From Dysgonamonadaceae bacterium (lineage in GTDB: Bacteria; Bacteroidota; Bacteroidia; Bacteroidales; Dysgonomonadaceae), in NCBI GenBank assembly GCA_031254645.1, contig JAIRUA010000010.1, positions 1 to 64,000 of the forward strand: a stretch of 64,000 nt of DNA, in the 5' to 3' direction. Below the pieces are notes generated by a model, which saw only the letters and a list, made by a program, of their open reading frames with translations, did not search any database and was not told the origin of the DNA. This document shows, in pieces, positions 36,768 through 44,456 of the stretch; the first letter of the stretch is position 1; the number at the start of each line of letters is the position of its first letter. The translations under genes and the position numbers were made by a program.

Positions 36768-37841
36768 TTAATGGATAATTACCATTGTTGCACCGTAACC
36801 ATATTCGCGAAACGAAGCATCTTGATAATGGCACTTTTTATACTTGTTTTTAAGCTCTTTCAAAATCGCATTTTTCAACACGCCGTCGCCCTTGCCGTGA
36901 ATGAAAACGATTTTTTGATTTTTACGCTTGATGTTTTCATTCATCACCTCGTGGAATTTGTTGAGCTGATACTCAAGCATTGTCGTATTATCCATTCCGG
37001 TAGTGGTGTCAAGCAATTGATTGATATGAAGATCGATTTCGATAATCGGGTTTTTCTCTTTCTTTTCGATGCGTTGAACGCGTGGACGACGGTCTGTTTG
37101 CTGTTTTTCTTTCATCGCTTGTTCGATATCGCCTGCCGAAACAAGTAATTCGCGTTCAGGCAAATCGCTCTGTATGATATAATAAATCAATGCGTTATCA
37201 TCAAAATAATCGTTTTCTTGAAAACAATGCAATTTGTAAAACTTTACCGTATCCACACGCAATTCTACCGAACACGGATTTTTGAAACGAAACGATTTAT
37301 TGTGCTTAAAAGCAATGAATTGAACGCACACTTTTTCGATATCGTTGAGTTGTGATTTATCGAATTCTTCAAGAAAAATTTTCGTATTCGGCTCAACCAA
37401 GCCATTGTAACGGCTCTTCCACGAATTGTTTTCGCGACTCATATAGTTGAAAAACAAATAGTAATTGCTATCATTCACGAAATAGCATTCATATGCTGTG
37501 TTTGATAAATTTTTCAGGTCAGTCGGAAGATACGCCAAACAGGCAGTAATTTGTTCGCCGGAAGTGGTTTCTTCCGGTATATCATCTTTTTCGATTTTCA
37601 CTTCGGGTTTTGGCGATAATTCTTTTTTATCTTCGATTTTTTCAACTGTATTTTGTCCCATTTTTTCATTTCCTGCCGATTCTACCACTACGCATTCCGA
37701 AATCAAAACGGGTACGTCAAATCCATGCTCATCTTCCACCATTGCAAGGTGTTTGTTGAGAAATCCCTTCACTCGTCCTCCACCCACCGTGTTCAGAAAA
37801 CGAACAATGTCGCCAACATTTAATTTGTTATTTATCATCAT
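36768..37841 (-). CDS. DUF2027 protein with C-terminal Smr domain
   Basis: The 357-residue protein has an N-terminal beta-barrel segment (KLNVGDIVRFLNTVGGGRVKGF, residues 6-27), a charged linker (70-95), the DUF2027 beta-sandwich region (about 100-235) and a C-terminal Smr domain (about 265-357). The Smr domain has EIDLHINQLL and the IVFIHGKGDGVLK motif. Smr domains bind or cut nucleic acid, and in some proteins act on stalled ribosomes. The exact role of this architecture is unknown. It is divergent from queA. Confidence 0.88.
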   Translation of the reverse strand: MMINNKLNVGDIVRFLNTVGGGRVKGFLNKHLAMVEDEHGFDVPVLISECVVVESAGNEKMGQNTVEKIEDKKELSPKPEVKIEKDDIPEETTSGEQITACLAYLPTDLKNLSNTAYECYFVNDSNYYLFFNYMSRENNSWKSRYNGLVEPNTKIFLEEFDKSQLNDIEKVCVQFIAFKHNKSFRFKNPCSVELRVDTVKFYKLHCFQENDYFDDNALIYYIIQSDLPERELLVSAGDIEQAMKEKQQTDRRPRVQRIEKKEKNPIIEIDLHINQLLDTTTGMDNTTMLEYQLNKFHEVMNENIKRKNQKIVFIHGKGDGVLKNAILKELKNKYKKCHYQDASFREYGYGATMVIIH

Positions 37842-37877
37842 TATTGTTTCGTTTTTTGATTTTTTAGAGACACCTTT

Positions 37878-37909
37878 TTTGTTATGTGTTGCAAAGTTGA
37901 GTAATTTTG
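37878..37909 (+). promoter_or_regulatory. queA promoter
   Basis: TTTG at 37878-37881, a 20-base spacer, then TAATTTTG at 37902-37909. Both boxes fit the Bacteroidetes consensus and lie 51 bases before the queA ATG. CAAAGTTG at 37892-37899 on the other strand may serve the DUF2027 gene. Confidence 0.6.
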
Positions 37910-37960
37910 TCGAAATAAATAGAATAAATATACAAAAATAAGCCTTTCGATAGTAAAAAA

Positions 37961-39214
37961 ATGAGAAAAAACGACATAAAAAATCTGCGAATTTCCGACT
38001 TCAGTTACGAACTTCCGGACGAAAGAATAGCTAAATATCCTCTTACAGAAAGAGATGCATCAAAACTTTTGCTGTATCGCAATGGTGAAATTTCGGATAA
38101 TAATTTTCGCGATTTGACGAATTTTATTCCTTCCGGAAGTTTGTTGTTGTTTAACAACACGCGCGTGATTCACGCCCGGTTGTTATTTCAAAAAGAAACT
38201 GGTGCACATATCGAAATATTTTGTCTTTCGCCAAACGAGCCGATGGATTATGTTGTCAATTTCGGGCAGCGAGAGCGTTGTTCGTGGCATTGTATGGTAG
38301 GAAATGCCAAGCGTTGGAAAAATGAACCTTTGACAATGGATATTTGTATCGAAAACAATCCGATAACGCTAACTGCCAAAAAGATAGCAAAATTAGACGA
38401 TGAAACCATTGTCGAATTTTCGTGGAACAATGCTGGTTACACTTTTTCGGAATTGTTGGAAATTGTCGGAAAACTACCCATTCCACCCTATCTCAATCGC
38501 GAATCGGAAGAGAAAGATGATGAAACCTATCAAACCGTTTATTCGAGTGTAGATGGCTCGGTAGCCGCACCCACCGCCGGACTACATTTTACGGAAAATA
38601 CAATGCAAAAACTCACCGAAAACGGGATAAAAACCATTAATGTAACGCTTCACGTAGGTGCAGGTACGTTCAAACCGGTAAAATCGGAGACCATTGCCGG
38701 ACACGATATGCACACTGAATTTATTTCGGTTCCGAAATCAACTATCGAAACATTGTTGAACAATAACGGACAACTCATCGTGGTGGGTACAACTTCAATG
38801 CGCACTGTAGAAAGTCTCTACTATATCGGTCGAAAATTGCACAATAATTCCAATATTTCGACACACGAACTCACTGTACAACAATGGGAACCATACGAAG
38901 TGCGCGAAAGCATTTCGCCAAAACAAGCCCTGCAAAATATTCTCGATTATTTGGAAAAAACAAAGCAAGAGCATTTAATTTCATCTACACAAATTATCAT
39001 CACACCGGGTTACGAATTTCATTTTTGCGATGCGATTATTACTAATTTTCATCAACCGGAAAGTACATTATTACTGTTGATTTCCGCTTTTGTGGGCGAT
39101 GATTGGCGAAAAATTTATGAATTTGCATTGGAAAATGATTTTAGGTTTTTGAGTTATGGGGATAGTTCGCTGTTATTCAAAAATAATGTGCTAATAAAAA
39201 CAAGTGAAAGCTAA
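37961..39214 (+). CDS. queA: S-adenosylmethionine:tRNA ribosyltransferase-isomerase QueA
   Basis: QueA transfers the ribosyl part of SAM to preQ1 in tRNA on the way to queuosine. The 417-residue protein is longer than the usual 340-360. Motifs include FSYELPDERIAKYPL near residue 13, LLLFNNTRVIHARL near 63, AAPTAGLHFTE near 203, LHVGAGTFKPVK near 227 and TNFHQPESTLLLLISAF near 363. The extra length lies in the middle (around 85-150) and near 280-330. It stands alone on the plus strand. Confidence 0.95.
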   Translation: MRKNDIKNLRISDFSYELPDERIAKYPLTERDASKLLLYRNGEISDNNFRDLTNFIPSGSLLLFNNTRVIHARLLFQKETGAHIEIFCLSPNEPMDYVVNFGQRERCSWHCMVGNAKRWKNEPLTMDICIENNPITLTAKKIAKLDDETIVEFSWNNAGYTFSELLEIVGKLPIPPYLNRESEEKDDETYQTVYSSVDGSVAAPTAGLHFTENTMQKLTENGIKTINVTLHVGAGTFKPVKSETIAGHDMHTEFISVPKSTIETLLNNNGQLIVVGTTSMRTVESLYYIGRKLHNNSNISTHELTVQQWEPYEVRESISPKQALQNILDYLEKTKQEHLISSTQIIITPGYEFHFCDAIITNFHQPESTLLLLISAFVGDDWRKIYEFALENDFRFLSYGDSSLLFKNNVLIKTSES

Positions 39215-39240
39215 GCGAATAGACAAATTTATTGTGTTTT

Positions 39241-39286
39241 GGAAAAAATAAAAACCACAATACGGTCAAAAGCGCATTGTGGTTTC
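39241..39286 (-). terminator. terminator of the FISUMP gene
   Basis: Ten-base perfect stem AAACCACAAT (39252-39261) with ATTGTGGTTT (39276-39285). On the minus strand it is followed by TTTATTTTTT. It is 20 bases past the stop codon. Confidence 0.82.
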
Positions 39287-39305
39287 AAAACTATCAAACG
39301 ATGAT

Positions 39306-40556
39306 TTACATCAGTCCCAACACTGCTGCTATGACAGCACCAATTATCAGCCAAGTGCGACCTCGCTGAACTAGCTTTTCGCCTTGTCGCCTCCGTTCTT
39401 CTTGTTCTATCTTTTGGCGATGTAGTTCCTCCTCTGCTGTTAATCTCTGTGCTTGTATAAGTTGTTGGTTACGTATTTGTTCTGCCTGTTGAATGCGCGC
39501 TTGTTCTGCCAACTGCGGAATTTCTGTAAGTGTAGTAGCATCTGTTACACATCGTACACTAAGTGAATTGTTGATACGTTCACTATCCACAGAACCATTG
39601 CTCGAACCGCTCAAATGCCACGCTTCATTATCATTACTACGTCGTGTACTACTCCAATATCTAATGCCAGTTCTGCTATTGCCAAAAGAGATGTAAGTGA
39701 TGGCAGGCAAAAAGATTTGGTTAGGTTCAGTTCCAAAAAGCTGACCTCTAACACCATTAAGAGTTATCGATTTGCCTATGCTCCTGAACGACTCTAATTC
39801 TTCAGAAGTAGGTACACGCCAACCCGAAGGACAAGCATTTTGCGCTTGCTCCCAAGTGAAAGCACCCCCGACATCTTCTACTCTGGAAACAAAAGTACCG
39901 GACGTGCCAACGTTACGCGTTGCCCAAAGAACTCCATTAATAACGACACCTTCCGGCAAAGCATTGATTTCATTTACAATACGTATTTGTTCTGCTTGTC
40001 GTGCTGCTTCACGTGCCTGCTGTTCACGATGGCGTTCTTGTTCTGCTATCGTTTCACGCTGCTCTCTTGTTGTCCCGAACACAATCACAGAACTATTTGT
40101 CAATATAGGGGCGTTTCCTGCCAAATGATTGCCTATAGGATTGCTGCCATCAACAAAACGAATAAACTGACCCCTCACTACAACATCTTGTTCTCTACCT
40201 ATCCTCTCTAATTGATTTGCATTCGCGGCAGGAAAGAAAATCCTTATTGTATAAGGAGTAAGTCCATCACCTCTTAACGTAAAATAAAACTCCCTCCTAT
40301 TTGTGTATGGATTAACCATTTCACCTACGCCACTTGCCGATACTCTACCTGTTAATTCGATTACTTGATTTCGATATCTTTGGTCAAATCGGACTATATT
40401 TTCGCTAAGTTCGTAAAATAGTGTATTTACATCAGTTCTTATTATATTCTGAAATTCCACTTCTATTTCAGCCGTTGTTCCATATACTTGTGAATTGGGA
40501 AAAAGAAAAACTGAAAACGCAATTAACAATAACGATTTTTGCAATACTTTTTTCAT
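39306..40556 (-). CDS. Secreted protein with OB-fold-like and FISUMP domains
   Basis: I start at the ATG at 40556 (MKKVLQKSLLLIAFSVFLF), giving 416 residues with a signal peptide; another ATG lies four codons upstream. An N-terminal domain (about 35-155) looks like the tRNA_anti-like OB fold (VIELTGRVSASG, VVVRGQFIRF). A charged Gln/Glu/Arg helix follows (about 165-200). The FISUMP domain (about 205-345) shows INGVLWATRNVG, NACPSGWRVPTSEE and YWSSTRRSNDNEAWHLSG. A second coiled coil and a C-terminal membrane helix (TWLIIGAVIAAVLGLM) end the protein. Function unknown. Confidence 0.75.
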   Translation of the reverse strand: MKKVLQKSLLLIAFSVFLFPNSQVYGTTAEIEVEFQNIIRTDVNTLFYELSENIVRFDQRYRNQVIELTGRVSASGVGEMVNPYTNRREFYFTLRGDGLTPYTIRIFFPAANANQLERIGREQDVVVRGQFIRFVDGSNPIGNHLAGNAPILTNSSVIVFGTTREQRETIAEQERHREQQAREAARQAEQIRIVNEINALPEGVVINGVLWATRNVGTSGTFVSRVEDVGGAFTWEQAQNACPSGWRVPTSEELESFRSIGKSITLNGVRGQLFGTEPNQIFLPAITYISFGNSRTGIRYWSSTRRSNDNEAWHLSGSSNGSVDSERINNSLSVRCVTDATTLTEIPQLAEQARIQQAEQIRNQQLIQAQRLTAEEELHRQKIEQEERRRQGEKLVQRGRTWLIIGAVIAAVLGLM

Positions 40557-40561
40557 CACTT

Positions 40562-40840
40562 CTACCATTTATTTAGTGTACCATACAATTCTTTCAACAT
40601 TGAAGAATCAATTTCATATTGCGCAGCAGTTTTTGGTAATCCTAACCCTTTTTCATCATCAAAAGAATTTCCCCAAAGAGATTTTTGGTCATCAATAATT
40701 TTTGTACCAATCATAAGGTCTTTTTCAATCAAATTCAGAATTTTCAAGCCTAAGGTTTGATTAGTAACATTCTTTGCTTTGTTGTTTTTGCGCAACCAAA
40801 GTATTAACTCATCTGCGCCGATTTTGATTTTTGTTGCCAT
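40562..40840 (-). CDS. Small hypothetical protein (92 residues)
   Basis: The frame encodes 92 residues starting MATKIKIGADELILWLRKNN. It is charged and helical, with no signal peptide and no motif I recognise. It ends 5 bases before the chosen FISUMP start and overlaps that gene's alternative ATG, so the two are probably one operon. A plus-strand promoter candidate (40830-40860) overlaps its first codons. It may be host-specific or a fast-evolving gene. Confidence 0.6.
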   Translation of the reverse strand: MATKIKIGADELILWLRKNNKAKNVTNQTLGLKILNLIEKDLMIGTKIIDDQKSLWGNSFDDEKGLGLPKTAAQYEIDSSMLKELYGTLNKW

Positions 40841-40860
40841 TTTGTAATTATTTATGTTTG
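40830..40860 (+). promoter_or_regulatory. candidate plus-strand promoter of the 6S-like RNA
   Basis: TTTG at 40830-40833, a 19-base spacer, then TATGTTTG at 40853-40860. A start near 40867 would place the structured RNA at the 5' end of the transcript. Confidence 0.5.
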
Positions 40861-40891
40861 TAATTATTTATCTTTCAATATATCACGTATA

Positions 40892-41086
40892 GACACAAAA
40901 AAGCGTGGACAAAACTCTTGTTTCTATTTGCTACCAGAGGTCTTCAACTACCTAACCAACAAAATAAATGAGTAAAGCCCACGCCAAACGGCGTGAGCGT
41001 TTTCACTTTACTCTTTGTTGGCTTTATTGAAATTGTTGAAGTTCCTGGTCGCCAGAATACAAGCATTAACGCTTTTCTAATATGTC
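40892..41086. ncRNA. candidate 6S-like regulatory RNA (long interrupted hairpin)
   Basis: The segment folds as one long rod. Outer pairs are GACA/TGTC, AAAAGCGT (40899-40906) with ACGCTTTT (41069-41076) and CTTGT with ACAAG. A bubble of 11 and 9 bases follows (40922-40932 and 41050-41058). Inside are ACCAG/CTGGT, CTTCAAC/GTTGAAG, CCAACAAA/TTTGTTGG, GAGTAAAG/CTTTACTC and an apical CACGCC/GGCGTG hairpin. Length (about 195 bases), closing stem, central bubble and long terminal stem match 6S RNA, which inhibits RNA polymerase. The strand is open: the plus strand has a promoter at 40830 and a T-run at 41087-41094; the minus strand has one at 41179. The gap 40841-41284 holds no convincing gene. Confidence 0.5.
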
Positions 41087-41178
41087 ATTATTTTTCAGCG
41101 CATTATCTGCACTATTATTTTCATAAGCAAAATTTTTGTATTTTTTAATTTGGCTATCGCCAATTTTCAATTCAATCG

Positions 41179-41208
41179 CAAAGGTACAAATATTTTCCAA
41201 ATCTTCAA
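41179..41208 (-). promoter_or_regulatory. candidate minus-strand promoter entering the 6S-like locus
   Basis: Minus strand TTG (41206-41208), 19 bases, then TACCTTTG (41179-41186). It would transcribe the structured region and then the 92-residue and FISUMP genes, leaving a leader of about 330 bases. Confidence 0.5.
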
Positions 41209-41211
41209 CAC

Positions 41212-41240
41212 AGAAAACGCCGACTTTTGAAAATCGGCGT
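41212..41240 (-). terminator. topA terminator
   Basis: Stem ACGCCGA (41217-41223) with TCGGCGT (41234-41240); on the minus strand it leads into TTTTC. It starts 45 bases past the topA stop codon. Confidence 0.7.
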
Positions 41241-41284
41241 ACTCAATCAAACCTTTGAAACTTTGTGCAATTTAGTGATTTATA

Positions 41285-43636
41285 TTACTTTTTTGCCATT
41301 GTTTTCTTTGCCGCTGTCTCTTTCTTTTTCGGTTTTTCCTCTTTTTTATCATTATCAGCGATAATTTTTTGGCAATCTTCTAGCGAAAGCTCCGCAGGTG
41401 TCATCGTTTTCGGAATTTTATAATTCGCCTTCTTGAAAGCAATATACGGTCCGTAACGTCCGTTCAATACTTGCAATTCGGGCTCTTTGTCGAAAATTTT
41501 GATAACTTTTTCGCGGTCTTTTTTCTCTTTTGCTTCGATGAGTTCAATCGCTTCTTCGGCGGTGATTTTGAGCGGATCAATTCCTTTTGGAATGGATATG
41601 AATTTGCCGTCGTGGCGAATATACGGTCCGAATCTACCAACGGCTGCCACCATTTCCTTGTCTCTGAACTCGCCCACAACACGTGGCAAATCAAACAGTT
41701 TTAACGCTTCTTCGAGTGTGATGGTTTCGATTGATTGCGTTTTTTGTAACGAAGCGAAAAGTGGTTTTTCTTCTTCTTCGGGCGTGCCGATTTGCGCCAA
41801 TGCGCCGTAACGTCCGATTTTTACCGCCACTTGTCGCCCTGTTTTTGGATCGGTTCCCAATACGCGCTCACCGGCTTTGTGTTCGGTACGCATTTGCGAA
41901 ATCTCTTCCACTTTGGGATGGAATGTTTTGTAGAAGTCGGCTATTGAATTGTTCCACTGTATTTTACCTTCGGCGATTTTGTCAAAATCTTTTTCCACTT
42001 CCGCCGTAAAGTTGTAATCGACAACGGAGGAGAAATATTCCACCAAAAAATCGTTTACTACCATTCCTATATCGGTGGGAATCAGTTTATTTTTATCTGC
42101 TCCAACAATCTCTTTTTTGTCGGAATCTTTTATTTTTTCACTTTTCAGCGTGAGAATATTATAAGTACGTTCTTCACCTTCCAAGTTGCTTTTTTCAACA
42201 TATTCGCGATTTTGAATGGTTGAAATCGTTGGTGCATAAGTGGAAGGACGACCGATACCTAATTCCTCCATTTTGCGTACAAGCGATGCTTCGGTATAGC
42301 GTGGCGGACGTTGCGAAAAACGCTGTGTGGCAGTTGTTTCCGTCATTAAAAGCATTTCGTTTGCCTTCATTGGCGGCAACAAACCTTCTTCATTTTCAGT
42401 ATGTTCGTCGTCGGTTCCTTCGAGATAAACGTGCAGGAAACCATCAAATTTTATCACTTCGCCCGATGCTACAAATTTTCCTTCGGCTTGTGATGCAGCG
42501 ATGTTTGCCGTTGTTTTTTCAAGTTCGGCATCAGCCATTTGCGAAGCAATGGTGCGTTTCCAAATCAAATCGTAGAGACGTTTTTCCTGCGCCGTACCCG
42601 GTACTTCGTGTTGGTTGATGTAAGTAGGACGAATAGCTTCGTGCGCCTCTTGCGCGCCCTTCGCTTTGGTGGTGTATTGACGAACTTTTACATATTTTTC
42701 ACCATACTTTTCCGTAACTTCTGCTTTTGTTGTGTTGATTGCCAACGATGAAAGGTTGACCGAATCGGTACGCATATAGGTTATTTTTCCCGATTCGTAC
42801 AGGCGTTGCGCCACCATCATCGTTTGCGCGACCGAAAATCCGAGTTTGCGCGAGGCTTCCTGTTGTAGCGTAGAAGTAGTAAATGGCGGTGCGGGCGATT
42901 TTTTGGTCGGACGTGTGGTTATGTCTTCCACTGTGAAAGTCGATGTTTTCAATTGTTCGAGCAATTGCGTCGCCTCTTCTTTGGTTTTCAGACGTTTATT
43001 GTATTCAGCTTTGATTTCGTATTTTTCGCCGTTTTCTTCTTTCGTGAAAATGGCGACGATACGATATGCCGATTCGCTTTTGAAATGTTGGATTTCGCGC
43101 TCACGCTCCACAATGAGCCGCACGGCTACCGATTGTACACGTCCGGCGGAAAGAGCGGGCTTGATTTTGCGCCACAATACGGGCGAAAGTTCAAAACCCA
43201 CGATACGATCAAGCACACGACGCGCTTGTTGTGCGTCTACCAAATTTTGATCGATTTTTCGAGGATTTTGTACTGCATCAAGAATGGCATTCTTGGTAAT
43301 TTCGTGAAATACAATTCGTTTTGTTTTATCCTCTTTCAGTCCGAGTGCATCAAACAAATGCCACGAAATGGCTTCCCCTTCACGGTCTTCATCGGAAGCG
43401 AGCCAAACCATATCGGCTTTTTTGACTGCGGCTTTCAGTTCCGTAACCACTTTTTTCTTTTCAGCCGGAATTTCGTAAACCGGCGTAAAATTGTTTTCAA
43501 TATCAATGCCGAAATCTTTCTTTTTCAAGTCGCGAATATGCCCATAGCTCGACATTACGTGAAAATCTTTTCCCAAAAATTTTTCGATAGTCTTTGCCTT
43601 GGCAGGCGACTCAACGATAACCAAATTATTTGCCAT
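41285..43636 (-). CDS. topA: DNA topoisomerase I
   Basis: TopA relaxes negative supercoils through a transient 5'-phosphotyrosine. The 783-residue protein has the Toprim domain (NLVIVESPAKAKTIEKFLG at residues 3-21, WLASDEDREGEAISWHL near 77) and the catalytic Tyr in SGKITYMRTDSVNLS near 297. The C-terminal part has repeated RYGALAQIG, RFGPYIRHDG and RYGPYIAFK modules in place of Cys4 zinc fingers, then a Lys-rich tail. No zinc-binding Cys clusters are seen. Its promoter is at 43688-43717. Confidence 0.97.
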   Translation of the reverse strand: MANNLVIVESPAKAKTIEKFLGKDFHVMSSYGHIRDLKKKDFGIDIENNFTPVYEIPAEKKKVVTELKAAVKKADMVWLASDEDREGEAISWHLFDALGLKEDKTKRIVFHEITKNAILDAVQNPRKIDQNLVDAQQARRVLDRIVGFELSPVLWRKIKPALSAGRVQSVAVRLIVEREREIQHFKSESAYRIVAIFTKEENGEKYEIKAEYNKRLKTKEEATQLLEQLKTSTFTVEDITTRPTKKSPAPPFTTSTLQQEASRKLGFSVAQTMMVAQRLYESGKITYMRTDSVNLSSLAINTTKAEVTEKYGEKYVKVRQYTTKAKGAQEAHEAIRPTYINQHEVPGTAQEKRLYDLIWKRTIASQMADAELEKTTANIAASQAEGKFVASGEVIKFDGFLHVYLEGTDDEHTENEEGLLPPMKANEMLLMTETTATQRFSQRPPRYTEASLVRKMEELGIGRPSTYAPTISTIQNREYVEKSNLEGEERTYNILTLKSEKIKDSDKKEIVGADKNKLIPTDIGMVVNDFLVEYFSSVVDYNFTAEVEKDFDKIAEGKIQWNNSIADFYKTFHPKVEEISQMRTEHKAGERVLGTDPKTGRQVAVKIGRYGALAQIGTPEEEEKPLFASLQKTQSIETITLEEALKLFDLPRVVGEFRDKEMVAAVGRFGPYIRHDGKFISIPKGIDPLKITAEEAIELIEAKEKKDREKVIKIFDKEPELQVLNGRYGPYIAFKKANYKIPKTMTPAELSLEDCQKIIADNDKKEEKPKKKETAAKKTMAKK

Positions 43637-43687
43637 TTCAGTATAAATCTTTTACTTCCTATTTTGCGTAAAAACGCTTTTCGGGTG

Positions 43688-43717
43688 CAAAAGTAGTATT
43701 TTTTGAATTAGTAGCAA
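43688..43717 (-). promoter_or_regulatory. topA promoter
   Basis: Minus strand TTG (43715-43717), a 19-base spacer, then TACTTTTG (43688-43695), 52 bases before the topA start codon. Confidence 0.6.
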
Positions 43718-43776
43718 CCTATTTTTGGAAAAATCCTTATTAATATAAGAGTAATCGGGGAAATTTTGCCAATAAT

Positions 43777-44376
43777 TCAAATGTTTTGAATCGTTATTCC
43801 GTGAATTTCTTCTAACATTCTCAATAATTTTTCTGACAACGAACGACGAATTTCCAATTGCATCACACAGTTTTCTTGAAAATCTTGTACCCATCGGACT
43901 TCTTCAAATTGCTTTAAAACACGCATCACTTCATTGAGTAGAATATAATCGAAATGAATTTCAATGATATCGTTTATCGTCTTTTCTTGAATTTGTGCAT
44001 TAGCAATTGCCTCGCCAGCAGCTTCTTTGTAGGCTTTGATGAGTCCGCCCATGCCGAGCAATGTACCACCAAAATATCGAACAACGAGAATCAGCACATC
44101 AGTCAATTCATTGGAGTTTATCTGTCCGAGAATGGGGCGACCTGCTGTTCCGGAAGGCTCTCCATCATCATTCGAACGAAAATTTTCTCTCTCCCACCCG
44201 AGCATATACGCCCAACAAACGTGACGAGCATCGTAATATTTCTTACGATACTCATCAAGAGTTTCTTTTATCTCATCAACAGTTTTCACAGGGAAAATAT
44301 GAGCGATAAATTTGCTTTTTTTCTCCGTAATAAATCCTTCGGCAGATTGTGATATGGTTTTGTAGGTGTCTGACAT
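43777..44376 (-). CDS. YigZ/IMPACT family protein
   Basis: The 199-residue protein shows the IMPACT-N (UPF0029) domain: FIAHIFPVKTVDEIKETLDEYRKKYYDARHVCWAY from about residue 23, then the hallmark SNDDGEPSGTAGRPIL near 69 and VLILVVRYFGGTLLGMGGLIKAY near 92. A C-terminal DUF1949 domain follows (about 135-199). Related proteins bind to translation factors or regulate stress translation in eukaryotes; the bacterial role is not settled. It is upstream of topA on the same strand and downstream of nhaD. Confidence 0.92.
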   Translation of the reverse strand: MSDTYKTISQSAEGFITEKKSKFIAHIFPVKTVDEIKETLDEYRKKYYDARHVCWAYMLGWERENFRSNDDGEPSGTAGRPILGQINSNELTDVLILVVRYFGGTLLGMGGLIKAYKEAAGEAIANAQIQEKTINDIIEIHFDYILLNEVMRVLKQFEEVRWVQDFQENCVMQLEIRRSLSEKLLRMLEEIHGITIQNI

Positions 44377-44418
44377 AAGATTCTAAGATTTAATGATTCA
44401 AAAATTCAATGGCGGCAC

Positions 44419-44446
44419 GTAGAGACAAGGCGCGCCTCGTCTCTAC
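44419..44446. repeat. inverted repeat family D (copy 2)
   Basis: A 28-base element with 8-base arms GTAGAGAC and GTCTCTAC around a core containing GGCGCGCC. Same length and core as the copy in the 3' end of miaA. It lies between the yigZ-like and nhaD genes. Confidence 0.85.
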
Positions 44447-44456
44447 AGTATGAAAA

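Noticed and set aside
41070-41225. A 49-codon minus-strand frame ending VEDLENICTFAIELKIGD... through the 6S-like region
   Set aside because: It has no ATG and begins inside the topA terminator; its Lys/Asn/Ile-rich content is expected by chance in AT-rich DNA, and it would run into the structured RNA.
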